The notes: generated from the letters alone by a model not told the origin. Counted from the first letter of the stretch, positions 12,875 through 25,878 are shown. The stretch: 64,000 bases of DNA from Hevea brasiliensis (GCF_030052815.1 NC_079510.1:6089375-6153374), one strand, 5' to 3'. Numbers and translations are program-made.

Positions 12875-14980
12875 TGTTAGTAGTATGCCCTAGAGCATAT
12901 CATTTAGTATGTATCTTGTACATATTTTTATTAATAAAAGGCATTTCCACTTTTTCGTTTACATAATATATTTATGTGTAATAGAAAAGGTCCATTGATA
13001 TTTTGTTAGAAATATTATTCTTAAGTTGTTAAGAATATGAGTGACAATATTTCTAGCACGAAGTATCATAAATAGGTTCACAATCGAGGATACTTCATAA
13101 TAAGGACATGACTTATCCAGAAAGATTGTATTCATGTTTGTTCCCAAGTTATTTATATGAGATATAAATAAGATGGAATGGTGAGTCTCATGCCATATAA
13201 CAAACATGATAGGCACTTATAAATGATAAGTAGGCCGAACCAGTGACACTTATGATAAGCACATGGAGTTTATTCTTGTCAATGTTTTGTCATAAATCAT
13301 ATCAGTGCATATAATCTTTAAACCCGAGATAGCATGATTATCTTGTATATAGGTAGTTTGAGTTTGATCTCGCTTTCATACTTGTACTGTGTATGGGTAT
13401 AGGGGCATGTGTTGGCTCCTACTAGTTATATATGGAGGTAGGTGTTGATCACGATGGAATCTGTTCCTCTAAGTAAAAAGAGATAAAATCCTATGTTCAT
13501 TTACTTGTTCTTGATGTTTCAAGTTCTGGCCAGACAGATAGATTTATTCAGAAAAGAGTTTCTGATGAGAAAATCTTTTTAATCAAGAACTAGAATTAAA
13601 AGAGAACATAATATTCATAGCAAATGGAGTTTGACATAAACCATGACTCCAGCTTGAGTTGGGATTTTGTAACAGAGAGATTCTAGTGCATGGTAACATA
13701 TGATTATAGGTTCATTTAAGGTAAACCTTATTACTAATTGGGTGGCCATGGCATGCTATGCTAGGTGTTAACCATGGTCTATGAGGTTCATAAAATGATT
13801 TATAGAAATCATTTATGGTAAGAAAGAGTTCTGATGATATTAAGAGTTGATATCATGTCTCATTGCCAATTAGTGATGAGCCTAGTAAGTCACACACATA
13901 CACAAGTTATCACCTAATTAAATATGATTTAATTAATTAATTAAAGAGTTTAAATTGATTAATTAAATAGGTTTGGTTTGCAATTAGATTGCAAAGTCCC
14001 TAGCATGACTTGAAACCAAATTTAGATTATTGGATGTATAATATAAGTTAAATTTATATTTAAAATGTTTAAATATGAATTTAATTAATGAGAAATTAAT
14101 TAATAGAGATTAATTAATTAATTTATATTTGATATAAATTAATTAGAAGAAGAAAATAATTATTTTGGGTTAAGAACTCAAAATTAAGACACAGGGGCAT
14201 TTTGGTCATTTTGCAGTGTGACACGTGGCACCATGAGATGGTGACACATGGCATAACATATAAGCTTGCCAAATGTTTTTTAATCATGTAAGATGATTAA
14301 AATCAATATTAAATATAGGTTTGACACTTGGCACAATGTGATTGGGTCACTTAAACCTAGAGCTAATCAAAGGGTGACATGTGGCAAGGGTTTAATGTAT
14401 TAACCTAGCTATTTAAGTGTTGTTATGAGAAAATAAAATACAACCAGCAGCCACACTCCTTTGTCACGCCACTTTGAGGGTTTTTATCTCTTCTTCTTCA
14501 TCTCTTATCAATTCAAAGAGATTAGCCATCAATCTCTTGAATTAAGAACACTAGGAATTGTTTCTAGTGTCCTGTTTACATCTCTAATATCTTAAAAGGC
14601 AGAACTTGAATTTCTAATTAATAGAAAAGGCTTTAGAAGCTGTTCAAGGGCTGCCATAGGTGTTCTTGGTGTGGACAAGCTAGAGGGACAACATCTGGTG
14701 TCCTGAAGACGAATCTCAAATGCGCAGACACGCTGCAGTGCATCAAGAGGTTAGTGTAATCGTTCTTGATTTAATCTAGGGTTCTAAAATTAATCTGATT
14801 AATTTTAAAATCTTAAATGGCAAATACAGATCCAAAAACATATTAAAAGAGTTTTAATATGTTGTTTATCATTGAAATCAAATAGATAAAAATAAATCTT
14901 GCATGATGCATGTGACCCTAGGTGAAAATTTTTTGAATTCAATGGTATAAACTTGTGTTTTTCACGCTTCCGTTCCTTCA
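12875..14980 (+). repeat. 3' LTR of copia element B
   Basis: 2106 bp, from TGTTAG to CTTCA. It differs from the 5' LTR at roughly 35 positions by eye, mostly single-base changes with a few one- to three-base indels. Confidence 0.93.
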
Positions 14981-15395
14981 TAAGGAACATAAGTTATATC
15001 TTTAGGGAACAGAGGTTGTTAGAATAGAAAAATAGGGACTGAAATCACTAAAAGACACATTAGGGTGCAATAAAAGAGAAACAAGCACTAAGTTGATTGA
15101 AGGTATGAGATATCAAGTCAAGTGCAGTGAGATATAATGAATACTTGAGACGTCAGAAAAATAATCAATGAATAGTTAAGAGATAAGAGCCCCTCTAGGA
15201 AGAGATAATGACAGTTAGGATACTACAGTAGAATCAGAGAACAGTGAAATGTGATCTATAGTATACGAAGAGTTTGAAGAATAAAATGTTTCAACCATCT
15301 CTGCATAGTTGGAGGAGTAAATGTCCGTGTCTATCCCAATATCCTTCTTTTCTTTATTCTCATTTTGTTTGAAAATTCAAGGACTAATTTTTCTT
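14981..15395 (+). other. Non-coding internal region of element A (right part)
   Basis: This continues the interior of A after the copia insertion. No protein motif is visible. It ends in a short T-rich stretch just before the purine tract. Confidence 0.55.
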
Positions 15396-15407
15396 AAAGG
15401 GAAAAGA
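15396..15407 (+). other. Polypurine tract of element A
   Basis: AAAGGGAAAAGA stands directly before the 3' LTR start at 15409. It confirms the plus orientation. Confidence 0.75.
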
Positions 15408-15408
15408 T

Positions 15409-15787
15409 TGTAATAACCCAAATTTTTGAAATATAAAATTTATATTTTATTACATTATTCAAATATTATTTTAATATTATCTAACTCAATTATAATTTTT
15501 GCAATACAGTCATTTACATGTTTCTAGTGTTATTTTTAAACATATTTTGTAAAATTATTTTAAAGTTTCAATTTTAAATTTAAATGATTAGTTTTAAAGT
15601 TTAACATTATACTAAGTAATAAAGTATTAATATTTGTATGCTTTTATCTATACTTGTATTTTTATTTATACTTAATTAAGTAAAATAATTTAAATATTTA
15701 GTAGTAGGATTTAAATTATTAATTAGTTATATTTTAAGGGAATTTAATTAAAATTTATTTGTATATTTATTTATTGATTTCGGTGAG

Positions 15788-15834
<47 letters not shown>

Positions 15835-18239
15835 TAAATAAATAAATAAATAAATGTGCCAGCCACGTGAATCTCCTTCTTGGAGATTTATAAAAAAAAA
15901 AAAGAAAAAGAAAAGAAGACAGAACAAGAATAGAAAGAAGAAACGAGAGGAAGAGGAAGAAAGAGGAAGAAGAAGAAGAAGAAAGGGGGAAGAAAGGAAG
16001 GGGAAAAATGATTGAAATTTTGTGATTTTTTGGTGATTGACAGTGAGAATAGAGGTTTGATGGTCTAAAATTCAAGAAAATTTGAGAGAGAAGAGAGAAA
16101 AGAAGAGAGAGAAAGGAAGAAAGTTAGAGAGAGAAAGTAAACTTTGGAAGCTTAGTTTGAGCAAATGGTGAAGAGTTATGATACAAGGTTGGCATCTATG
16201 GAATCAGGAGAAGGAGAGGAACATTCTGGTGTGACCACTTTTTACAGATGTCGCCGGTGACCGGCGGCCGACCATCGTGTGCGGTGGTTCCGACGGTGGC
16301 TCCAGTGAGTTTTGGTGATGATTCAACTTCTAGAAGCCTTCTCATAAATTTTGGAATTTTTGAGACACAAATAAGTTTTGGGTAAGATTATTTTTCTTAT
16401 TTCTCAGTCTGTAGTGCTTAAATGTAGTGTTTCTTATATAGGAAAAATTGGAAAAAAATTCTAAGAAAAATGTATGATGAAAGTAAAATGATGTGGAGAT
16501 ATTCTATGATATTTATTGAATTTTTGTGTGATTGTGGAATATTTTTGAAAAAAAAATATATATGGGTTTTAGTTAGATTTTTAGTATACAGACATATAAG
16601 ATTGTATGAATTTTTGGTATTTAAATTTTATATGATTGGTTGAAACTTGAGAATGGAGAGTTAAATATATAAATGTTGAATTGGGTTGAATTAAGAATGT
16701 GTTAGTTATTGAAAATTTATGGAATTGAGTAATATTCTTAAATAAAAATCCATAAAATATTTGGGGGTTATTAAAAAATTATAATTTCTTTTGCAATAGC
16801 TTTATTATATTGTTAAAGACCGCGGGGTAAAGTTTTAAAATTTTTAGAGCTCATTTGAGTGATTTTTGTAGAATGTCTGCTTTAGGGGTTAAAACGTAAT
16901 TTTTCAAGTTTGTGACTATTGCTTGGTTTGGAGGGCCCAGGAGGGGCCATATGATGTTGATGAGATATGGGTTGAGATGTGTAATTCTAAAAGTGTTATT
17001 TGAACTATTTTGCAGGTTAGGTAGATCCTAGGTATAGGGGAAATTCTGTTGGATTTTTAGCATAAATTAGGCTGTCTTTTATCTCTTTCGAGTCCTATTT
17101 TGAAATGGTTCTAATAAATTTATAATATAATTATTTAAGTGATTATGGTCAGCCATCCTTCTCACTCAGCCGCCACATTAATCTCTGATAATCAGTGAGT
17201 AGATATTAATTTTATTTACAATTTCAATTTTATTATATATTTAAGGCATGCTCATGTATCACGTATAAATATATGTATGTAGTTAAATACTAGGCACGCT
17301 TTATGTTGAATTTTCTTATTTGAAAAATGGATGTGGATGTTGTCTTAGGGTAATTTTGAGCTGTGTGCATGTGTCGACGTGTGTGTGGTGTGGTGTGATA
17401 GATATGGGTAGGATGAGCAAATTGGCTTGAGCTAGTCTCGCTTGGTGCTCAGTCCTTTTTGAGAAAGTCGAGGTGAGTATGGCTTTGGATTGATCTCGCT
17501 GACCCCCACATTTGGATTATTAAGAGAAAGTCTGGCTTGAGTTGATCTCGTTGGCAAACCTTGGATTAATAGAGTAGGATAGGGGATTAGCTCCCATTTT
17601 ATATTTATACTGATGTGACATATGGGTGTATGAGTACTCTAAATTATTCTTTGTACGAATATTGCTTCATTTTCGTGAAATTATTGATCTATGTTGCATT
17701 TCATCCTTAGGGATGCATTAGTACTAGATAGTTATAGAAATTATATGTAAAATCAATAACTTACTCTATGAGTCGAACGCTCACTACTGTTCACTCTATT
17801 TTTTCAGGCTACACGAGGAGTTTTTTTTCAGAATAACCTGCTTCCTTTCTTGCAGGTTCATTCATAGTTATTTATTTATATTATTATTTTATAAATTTAT
17901 AATTTAGAACTCTGCATGTATTAGCAATAGTATGGACCTTATTAGGAGCTGTGTTAATTTACATTCTTGATATTAATAAATCAAGATTTTTATGATATTT
18001 AAATAATTTGTAAATGATGGTATTAGGGTTGAGCTGAACTCTCCCAACTTTAGTATTTGATAGTTATCGGGTTAGGATGACCCAGATAAAAATATAATAT
18101 TTTATTTTATTTGCATGTTAGGCCTCAGTTTTGGGCCTTGGCTATGGACTTGGGATTAGTAAAGCTTACTTCGGGCCTCGAGGGCTTTACGCCGGGCCAG
18201 TCCTAGTGCCTATCCGGCCAGTGGAATTGGGTCATGACA
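15409..18239 (+). repeat. 3' LTR of element A
   Basis: 2831 bp, from TGTAATAACCC to GTCATGACA. It contains a microsatellite, a purine-rich stretch (15890-16150) and a short GC-rich patch (about 16240-16310). The same layout on the minus strand is seen in solo LTR F (34011-36658), which marks the two as related families. Confidence 0.88.
15788..15855 (+). repeat. (AAT)n and (AAAT)n microsatellites
   Basis: About fourteen ATA/AAT units are followed by five to six AAAT units, inside the 3' LTR of A. A minus-strand ORF here is only a product of the repeat. Confidence 0.9.
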
Positions 18240-18550
18240 TTGTTTATATAGTGATTGGGATGATAACTATATGAAATCTTGGATAGATCTTCGCCAATTC
18301 TCCCTTGAAGTTACAACGGTAATCATCCTAAAATTATGTTAGGAATTAGGCGTGAATTAGGCATGATCAATGGCGTGATCTTTATTGGTTCGAACACAAT
18401 GGAAGTGTTGATGTCCCCAATCTGTCTGATCTCAAAAAATAGGTCAGAATGTTGTTATAGATCGCCTCTGAGCTTGAATCGTTTTGATGTTCGATTCTAA
18501 GCTTGAATGGGCAAACTTGGTCCAAATCGATTTATTGGCTTTTTATATCA
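18240..18550 (-). repeat. 3' LTR of element C (truncated by A)
   Basis: The stretch from TTGTTTATATAG to TTATATCA matches 41585-41885. The missing 194 bp (equivalent to 41391-41584) should lie left of the window, beyond element A. Confidence 0.85.
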
Positions 18551-18563
18551 CTAGTCCCCCTAC
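18551..18563 (-). other. Polypurine tract of element C
   Basis: Read on the minus strand, a GGTAGGGGGACTAG-type purine run lies directly before the LTR. This position is expected for the 3' end of a minus-strand element. Confidence 0.65.
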
Positions 18564-18710
18564 CAAGTTTGAATATTTAGGTTTAGAAAAATAATGATGA
18601 GTACTAATGGCGGTTCTCTCGAAAGCTGTAAGAGATAAGTGGTCATTTTTGTCATTTGAGGTGAAAGTTTTAGCAGCGTTTTGAATTTTTCGTCATTTAA
18701 TGCTCCCAAT

Positions 18711-18720
18711 TATATATAGG
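18711..18720 (+). promoter_or_regulatory. Possible TATA box for the antisense extra ORF of C
   Basis: TATATATAGG lies about 180 bp upstream of the extra-ORF ATG at 18900, just inside the LTR. Its position suits an independent plus-strand promoter, but the surroundings are AT-rich and chance is possible. Confidence 0.3.
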
Positions 18721-18899
18721 TGTATCTTCTATGCAAGTTTTGCTTTATCCGCTTTCTCTGTATTCTTTCAATTTCCTTCGATCGGTGACTTTGTAATCTT
18801 AGTTGAGACTCTTGCAAAGTTTCTTCTTCTAGTGAAAGGTAGTGTTCTTTGTTTCTTGTCTTTCTCTTTTTTTATTGCTCTTTTTTCCTTCATTCAAGG

Positions 18900-20773
18900 A
18901 TGAGTGATACTGATAGCCAAAGAACGATGAGTACTCCGTCCATTCAATTTTCATGGAGTTTCAATGAGGACGTGGGAACTAATGGGAGGGTTGATGTAGG
19001 TGAAGTGCAGACCGAGCTGAACTCGCATAATTCTACTGGTTCTAATAAAAAGAAAACTCAGAAGTCAAGAAAAGAGTCATTTCCGGTAGATGAGGTTCCG
19101 TTAATTCTGCTATCCTCAAATCTTCTTTGAATAACTGAAGAATTCAATCTCTCGAAGGATCTATTTGAGCTAATCAAGTGTCATGGGGACTTTCGTGTCG
19201 ATCATAGCTTCGAAGAAGGAGACTAGATCATACTTTATAAAGAGCAATTAAAGGCCAATTTGTGATTTCCCTTAGAGCAGTTTTATAAGGATGTGTTGAA
19301 TTATTATCACATTTGTGTGCCTCAACTTCATCTAAACTCCTAGCAAACTCTAGTGACTTTCTGAGGTCTGTGCCAAGCTAAAAAGTTGATTCCTATCACG
19401 AAGACCTTTGCTGCTCTACATCTCCTTAGGAGGCAAAAAAAAATGAAGAGCACTTTTTTTTTTTTTTTCAGGTGAAGTTGAACAGCGGACTCTTTACTAA
19501 ATTCCCATCTTCTTTGAAAAATTGGAAAGATAAATTCTTTGTACTTCAGAGCAAAAATTCGCATGGCTTTGAGGGTGTTCCGAGGAGCTGGAACTATCTA
19601 GCCAAAAGACCTCGGGAAGAGATTGTCTTGAATAGGGATGAGGATATGGTGTTGTTGGAATTGAAAAGTCAGGCTAACACCTATCTGTATTTAATTATCG
19701 ATGTTATGTGTGCTGAACTAAAGTGTTGGTTGGCCAATGTGGTGGCTGGAGAGTGCATCCCTTTATAACTTAATAATCTTGGACTTAGATAGGGTAAAAA
19801 CCCTAGTTCTTGCTCTCTCAACTCAATATGAACACACTAACTTCTTTTTATGTGCAGATATAGCTGGGACCGAAGCTGAGAGAGCTACTAAGAAAAAAAA
19901 AAAAGGAAGCTCACCAAATGAGTTTTCCAAATGAAAGAGGCAGCCACTTAGGCTACTGCTGCGAAGGATAGTAAACAACCACAGCAGAAGAGGGTCTGGG
20001 CTGAAGAGATGAGCTTGCTAGCTCGTGTTCAAAATGAACCTACTAACCTTGGATCTCCTCATATTCAAGATCAGCCTTCAAGCCAACTATTGATTTGTAC
20101 AACTTTAGGCAGTGGTTTGTTTGGGCAACCAGTCTCCAAGGGTGCTCAAGTGCTCTCTAGGTCTTTAAAAAGGAATCGGTCTGTGAAAGGCAACATTGAT
20201 TTGGCTAGGGTTACTGTAGCGACCCTATGCCTACCAGAAGATTAAGCTTGGATGGGACCGAAAAGTATTGACGATCTCCTTAACCAATCCATGAGCTTGA
20301 GCATGTAGGCTGTTGCCGCTCAACATATGGTGAAGGAGAAAGTTAACTTCCTTAGGCAGGAGATGTCTAAGTCAGTCAATAAGGCTATAGCCTTAAAGAA
20401 TAATTTCACCATTGCAAGTGCTAGGGTGTATAAGTTGGAAGAAAAAGTGCGATCTTCTGAGGAGCATGTAGCTCTACTGCAGAAGGAGCTAGAGGATGTT
20501 AAGGTGAGTCAGGCTATTGATTTGGCTAAATTTTCAAAAGAGCTTAAGGTGAAAGAAAATTAGATAATTGAAAAGGAGGCCAATGCTTATATGTAGGCTC
20601 ACTGTGGTTTTCTTGTCAAACTACTGAAACACTATCCAAATGAGGACTTCGTCTAGCTTGAGAAGCTCACCCTTAGTGTTGGTGTAGAGAGTGAGAGTGA
20701 GGATGAGGAGGTAGGGGGCTCTGTTAGTGTAAATGATAATGTAAAGGCGGGTAGGGATCCACCTATCGAATGA
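18900..20773 (+). pseudogene. Antisense additional ORF of Tat-like element C (decayed)
   Basis: A broken coding region runs opposite to gag-pol, between integrase and the 3' LTR of C. It starts at ATG 18900 (MSDTDSQRTM). Pieces in shifting frames include a VLNYYHICVPQLH segment (about 19294-19332), KFPSSLKNWKDKFFVLQ (about 19497-19550), a coiled-coil-like stretch (20327-20563, repeated Leu/Lys/Glu) and an acidic C-terminus, ending in TGA at 20771. Stops occur at about 19128, 19225 and 20238. A piece ending TTTTTATGTGCAG at 19857 looks like an intron acceptor. Similar antisense ORFs are known in plant Tat elements; their function is unknown. I cannot name a domain with certainty. Confidence 0.6.
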
Positions 20774-21020
20774 CTTGTACTACTTTTTTTTATTTAATGA
20801 AATCACTCTTTTATCCACATCTTCTTTTTTTATTAACTTCTTTTTTGATTTGACTCTTTATTTATGCTAACTTGTTGATGTTTAACTAGAGATCGCTCCT
20901 TTGAGGTCTTTAAAAGTCAAAAAGTCCACATATTAGGTCAGACTTATACTTTTTGGGGGGTTTTTATGGGTGCCAAGAGCCCAGTATATTGAATGAAATT
21001 CTTATGAGAATTTTTGGTTT

Positions 21021-21175
21021 CTAGGATGTGGTCTGTGCCTCGGGTAAGATCTATGTCTTGGACGAGGTCTTTATGCCTTAGATGTGGTCTTACTGCCTCA
21101 GATGAGGTCTTGGTGCCTCGAATGAGGTCTTTCTGCCTCAGATGAGGTCTTTCTGACTCTCATGAGGTCTTTGTA
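21021..21175 (+). repeat. ~20-bp minisatellite, left half
   Basis: About seven units of a GCCTCGGATGAGGTCTTTCT-like sequence. The array continues at 29214 on the other side of element D. It lies in the 3' untranslated part of element C. Confidence 0.85.
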
Positions 21176-24100
21176 TGTGACACCCCTTACCTGTCTACAG
21201 TGTAGCTGAGCAAGATATGCCACACAGTGTACCAGAATACCATATTTTATTTCAGTCATTTTTATTCTTCCTTGATTTATTTCTTCATGGATATGAAGTG
21301 CAATTTGTGAAATTTAACTCATTTAATTCTTTTATTGAAATTATAAATTCATTTGGGGTTCTGAAAATTTTATAGAAAATCCGCCGGAGTACCGGCTAAA
21401 AATGGATAAAATAGTTCTTCGGAACCTGTGAATAACACTTCCAATAATTTTCAATCATTCTCAAACTCCATTTGTATCACATCAATTTACAATAATTTCT
21501 TAACAATTCCTCCATTTGTCATTCATTCATTTCACATCATCATCAGGCTCAAATCATAAATAAATTCTCATATGTTATTTATAATCACAAGTTACAAGTA
21601 CTTATATTAATATAAAATTATATTACATTTGTTTCAAATACATATGATAAAATGGGACCTAGCTTACAAAAATCACAAAATACAAAATGGGACCTAGTGT
21701 CCTACCAATGCACTGTAGTTTGTGAGGTGACACGAATACTATGCAGAACTGTGAACAACCTTATCCAATCTGTGGTCTACTGGGCCCTCTGTCCAAATCT
21801 TCAGTATCTACGCATTGCAAAAGCGACGCGCTAAGCATAAAGCTTAGTGGTGCCAATAATACAAGAAAATATAATATGCAAATAAAAATAATAATTTTCT
21901 AGTTATTATGTTCATAAAAAAAAAGAATAATTACTTACTTATTGTTTAGTTGAGGGCTAATTCCATTTTATGATATTAACTTCTTCATGTATTTCGTTAA
22001 TTGTTTTGTTCATGATTTTGAGCTTCTTTATTTTATTGTAATCATTCTTGATATTTAATTTTCTTATTTTCTTTAGTAATCAATTCAATTACAATTATAC
22101 TTTTCCATGCCCAAGTAACCTATACAAATTCACCGGATTGGATAAACGGGTAAACTAGCACTGGGTACCAGGTACCTCGAGCCGTCACACCATCGATCAC
22201 AATGTGTCTCCCGGTGTGCAAACAGAATGGCTAATAAGTCATAAAAGCAATAAGGCATAAAGCCAAGTATAACATCATAATCAGTATAGCTATAGGCTAT
22301 CATCACAGAATGGCAATGAAGCCATACATAATACGCAGTACTGCTATCAAAACCCTATTGGCATGCCAACCTATCCAAACCAATCACATTAGGCCTACTA
22401 GGGCATATTACAAAATCATTTCTTGAATATTTGTACTTTACATGTAAGGTTATTATTCATTTCATTAGTCAACTAAAATGTTGACTTTTTCATAGATAAT
22501 AGGTATATTGTCTAATATCCTCAACATACCACATTTTGCATTCTAAAGTTGTTGGTATTGGTTGCCAATACCATTTCAAAGCTTAGTGTTAGTTATTCAA
22601 AATTTTCAGATTTCAAGTACTAAGTTTACTATTCCATTAGTCATTTGCACAGTAGAAATTTGACAAAATTATTTTCATGAAAGTTGTTCCTTATTGTGTC
22701 TAGTTACATTTCTTTTTTTGAATCACTCCATTTAGAGTTTTGTAGCTCAAGTTATGGCCTAAACACCATAACTGGTTGGATTGCAATTTTCCAGATTTTC
22801 TGGGCAGAACCAATTCTGTAGGTTTTGTGCATTGACTGCAGGTCAGTTTTTGGATAGGTTATGGTCAAAATTTGGGTTTTGTTTCTTCATGAAAGTTGTA
22901 GGTCTATGTCTCAGATTTCTGATGGTAAAATTTCAGGTTAATTGGACCTTTCTACACTGAGTTATAACCAAATGAATAAACACTATTCATTTGGTTATTT
23001 TGCCCAAGCAGAATGCAAGTCACCCGGATTAGGGTAATTTTTAGGTCAACTTAGTTTGGTTTTTTGGGCAGGGTTTCTTCACCAACATTGTGCCATTATG
23101 TGTCTAGTTTCATTTCCAATTGGCCTTGCACCAATTGAACCTCTACAACTCCATTTATAGCTACCCAAACATGCTGGACTCACATCCAGACCTGCAGGGA
23201 ACTCAAGGGCAGCATACCTAACTTCAATTCCCATGGCACAAATCACTTCATTTCCTAATCAAACATAGCCAAATGGTCACTAATTGACCATTACAACTTT
23301 AGTTTATATCCATTTTCATCCACCACCAAAATTAAATTTCAAAACCCTAACCCTAATTGACCAAGCCTCCAATTCATGCATCTTACCCCTAATTTGCTAA
23401 ACTAATCATATAATTTATACTAGGGGCAGCTAATATGTCACTTTAAATCAAAGAATTCTCCTAACCCTAACTCATGTCAAGGCTGCCAAAATTTCATGGA
23501 ACATAATCATGCCTCATTAATTCAATTTTTATCAAATTCTCAACTTAGCTTAAATTCATGTTTAGAAAGATGTAAAAGCAAAGAATATGGCACTAACCTC
23601 TTTGGTGATTTTCTAAGCTTATTCACAACTCACTTTCTTCCACTTTCTCCTCTTCTAATGGCTGCCCAAGTCTAGCTCTAGTGGTAGGGACAAATTTTTG
23701 TGAAGGGAAGATGAGGTTTTAAGGTGGTTTTGGTAGAGGTTTGGAAGCTTGGGTGAAGCTTGAATGGTAGAAGAAAGGGAGATGGTTCGTTTGTGAAGAA
23801 GAAGCAGATTGTTTCTTCAATTTTTCTGCCCATTTTGCTCATTTTAAGTGGTTTAAAGATATGTGTCACAATGTGATTGGGTGGAGGCACACTAATGACA
23901 TCATGTGATGTCATAATTTCTAATTTTCTTTCTTTTTCTTTTCTTTTTTTTTTACTCATTTTCAATTAAATTTTTAACAATATTTATTCACATTTTATGT
24001 CATAATAATTATTTACTTAACTGGACAAGTCGGTCAAAAATCATCTTCGAAGATGAAATGACCAAAATGCCCTCCATTTGGCTTAACAGACTAAAACTGT

Positions 24101-24456
24101 CTGTACCAATTGAAAAAAATTTTTAAGCATTTTCTTAGTATTCTAATGCCATAGAAACCTCAATGACTCTTCTCTAGAGTCCCAAAAATTATTTTATGAA
24201 TTTTCTCCTGGGTTTAGGGCTTCTTGTTGTGAGAACCGCAACTTCTCACTGAGTTACCCATCGCTAGGGCACCGGCTCATTTAACTTAGTTGTATTTTAT
24301 TTTTAAAATTTTTCCTAGATTTTTCTTACTATTATTTGAGTTATTTATGATTCCTCACTCTAGTCTAAATATTTTTTCAGACGTTTTAGCTGTCCGGACC
24401 GACACCGGTCATCGGAATAGTATAATGTACGGAATGGATACAGTGAGGGTGTTACA
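21176..24456 (-). repeat. 3' LTR of element D (left copy)
   Basis: 3281 bp, from TGTGACACCCC to GTGTTACA on the plus strand. It matches 25913-29213 at about 95% by eye, with small indels. The plus-strand ORFs and the minus ORF at 23678-23965 have no motif and are not genes. Confidence 0.92.
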
Positions 24457-24475
24457 ACTCTTCCCTTCTAATTTA
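24457..24475 (-). other. Polypurine tract of element D
   Basis: Read on the minus strand, AGAAGGGAAGAGT abuts the LTR. It is preceded by the GAGGATGAAATTT-like end common in plant chromoviruses. Confidence 0.75.
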
Positions 24476-24509
24476 AATTTCATCCTCGAAATTTACCTGA
24501 CTTAAGTAA

Positions 24510-25768
24510 TTGTGGAGTTGCTACCTCCTTGTTTCTTCACTTCCTTGTATCGCCTCATCAGTGTTTGGGTTTGGCTCCTCCTGAGCTTCCATAGCATATA
24601 CCTGTGGTGCCACCCTGACTTCGGGCCTTTCAACTGTCTCAGAAACAATCTTCTATAAAATGTTAGCCGTTTCTGCTCTACCCCATCTTTTACCCCTTTA
24701 AACTATAGGGGCAGGTCTATCAATTTGTACTGGAGCTATTGAACCACTCCTCTTTGGGCAATCTCTTATGAAATGATCTGTAGCCCCACACTTGAAACAC
24801 TCTCCAACTAACAGTCGACACTCCCCTCTGTGTCTTCTACCATAGTGCATACATTCAGGCACTGAGGCTAATCCCCTTGTTACTGTGCCTGGGGAGCTAG
24901 CTATAGATATCCCAATCTGGCCTCTCTGGCCCTGTGTCTGATCTTATGAATCAGAACCCTTAAGCTTCTTACTATCAGTCCGTATACTTGACTGCCCTGG
25001 TCCAAATTCCCTCTTACATTGCCTATCTTTCCTATTCTGTTCACTTACTCTGACCCTTTCCACTTTCAGTGTGGCTTCAACTAATTTTGTGAAATTCGTA
25101 ATCCCCAAGGTAGTGATCATTATTTTAATATTGTCATTTAGCCCCTTTTCAAACCTTCTGCACCTCTCTGCTTCTGTGGGGACTATTTCCCTTCCGTAGC
25201 GGCTTAGTCTGACAAACTCCTTCTCATACTCCGCTACTGATAGCTGCCTCTGTCTTAGACTAATAAACTCTCTTCTTTTGTCTTCCAGGTACACACTTCT
25301 CACATACTTCTTCTTAAATTCAGCAAGGAAGAAATCCCAAGTTATCAACTCTGGCCAGACCTCACTAGATATAGTGTCCCACCACTGATAGGCATCATCT
25401 TGAAGTAGGGACATAGCACCCTCCAAGTTCTATTCTGGGGTGCAATGTAGTTGTTTCAATACCCTTATGGTGGGATCTAGCCAATTCTCAACCGCTACCG
25501 AGTCATCTTCTTTCTTACCAATGAAGTCCATAGCCCCAAATTTTCTCAGTTTTTCCAAATGGGATTTTCGCTGTGGAGGTGATGGTGGTGGCATAACCCC
25601 AGCCATCTGTCTAAAGAATTCAGCCATTTGCTGAAACATAGCCGGCGGAGGCTATGCAGGCACTGCTGGTGCTGGTGAAGCAGGTTCTCCCTGGCCCCCA
25701 GTCTCAGCCACAGGTGGAGCATGACTCTCCACTTCCTCATCTAGTGCTCTCGGTGACGTGGGGTCCAT
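24510..25768 (-). pseudogene. gag: Element D gag (Ty3/gypsy, several stops)
   Basis: The minus-strand frame starts at ATG 25768 (MDPTSPRALDEE). A Pro-rich linker follows, then the retrotransposon gag core with MDFIGKKEDDSVAVENWLD, AYQWWDTISS, FKKKYVRSVY and LRQRQLSVAEYEKEFVRLSRY, which is the standard plant chromovirus gag. A CCHC zinc knuckle (CFKCGATDHFIRDC) is encoded at 24758-24799. In-frame stops lie near 25652, at 25427-25429 and at 24941-24943, so no full-length product can be made. Past the knuckle the sequence goes straight to the element end, so protease to integrase have been deleted. Confidence 0.85.
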
Positions 25769-25878
25769 ATCCTAATCAAAATAAAAAAGAAAAACATATC
25801 TGTATTAGGGTCACCTCCACTCTTACAAATGCAATGCATGGCATGGACTCTATCTAGACCCAAAAACGCCTAAACTGT

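Larger units (their letters stand above)
5024..14980 (+). mobile_element. Element B: Ty1/copia LTR retrotransposon, defective, nested in A
   Basis: A 9957-bp element with 2.1-kb LTRs, an iMet primer site at 7130, a long untranslated leader, a gag-protease-integrase-RT-RNase H order typical of Ty1/copia, and a purine tract before the 3' LTR. The LTRs differ at roughly 35 positions (about 1.7%), so the insertion is young. Flanks are TAAAT on the left and TAAGG on the right, only a partial match, so the target duplication is imperfect or mutated. Protease is frameshifted, integrase and RT each have a changed catalytic Asp, and RT-RNase H has several stops. Confidence 0.93.
1..18239 (+). mobile_element. 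Element A: non-coding Ty3/gypsy-like LTR retrotransposon, 5' end off-window
   Basis: Two long direct repeats bound this element: the partial 5' LTR (to 1587) and the complete 3' LTR (15409-18239, TG at its start, TGACA at its end). A tRNA-iMet-type primer site follows the left LTR at 1592 and a purine tract precedes the right LTR at 15396, so it reads on the plus strand. Apart from the copia element B inside it (5024-14980), the internal sequence has no recognisable gag or pol, which fits a large retrotransposon derivative moved in trans. The end layout (short AATTTT-rich stretch, purine tract, LTR) resembles plant Ty3/gypsy chromoviruses; superfamily is inferred. It sits in the left LTR of element C. 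Confidence 0.8.

Noticed and set aside
15767..16075. 102-codon minus-strand ORF with Tyr-rich and Ser-rich runs
   Set aside because: It is a translation of the AAT microsatellite and purine tract in the A LTR.
23678..23965. 95-codon minus ORF, repeated at 28434-28670
   Set aside because: Present in both LTRs of element D; no motif, so a chance frame of the repeat.
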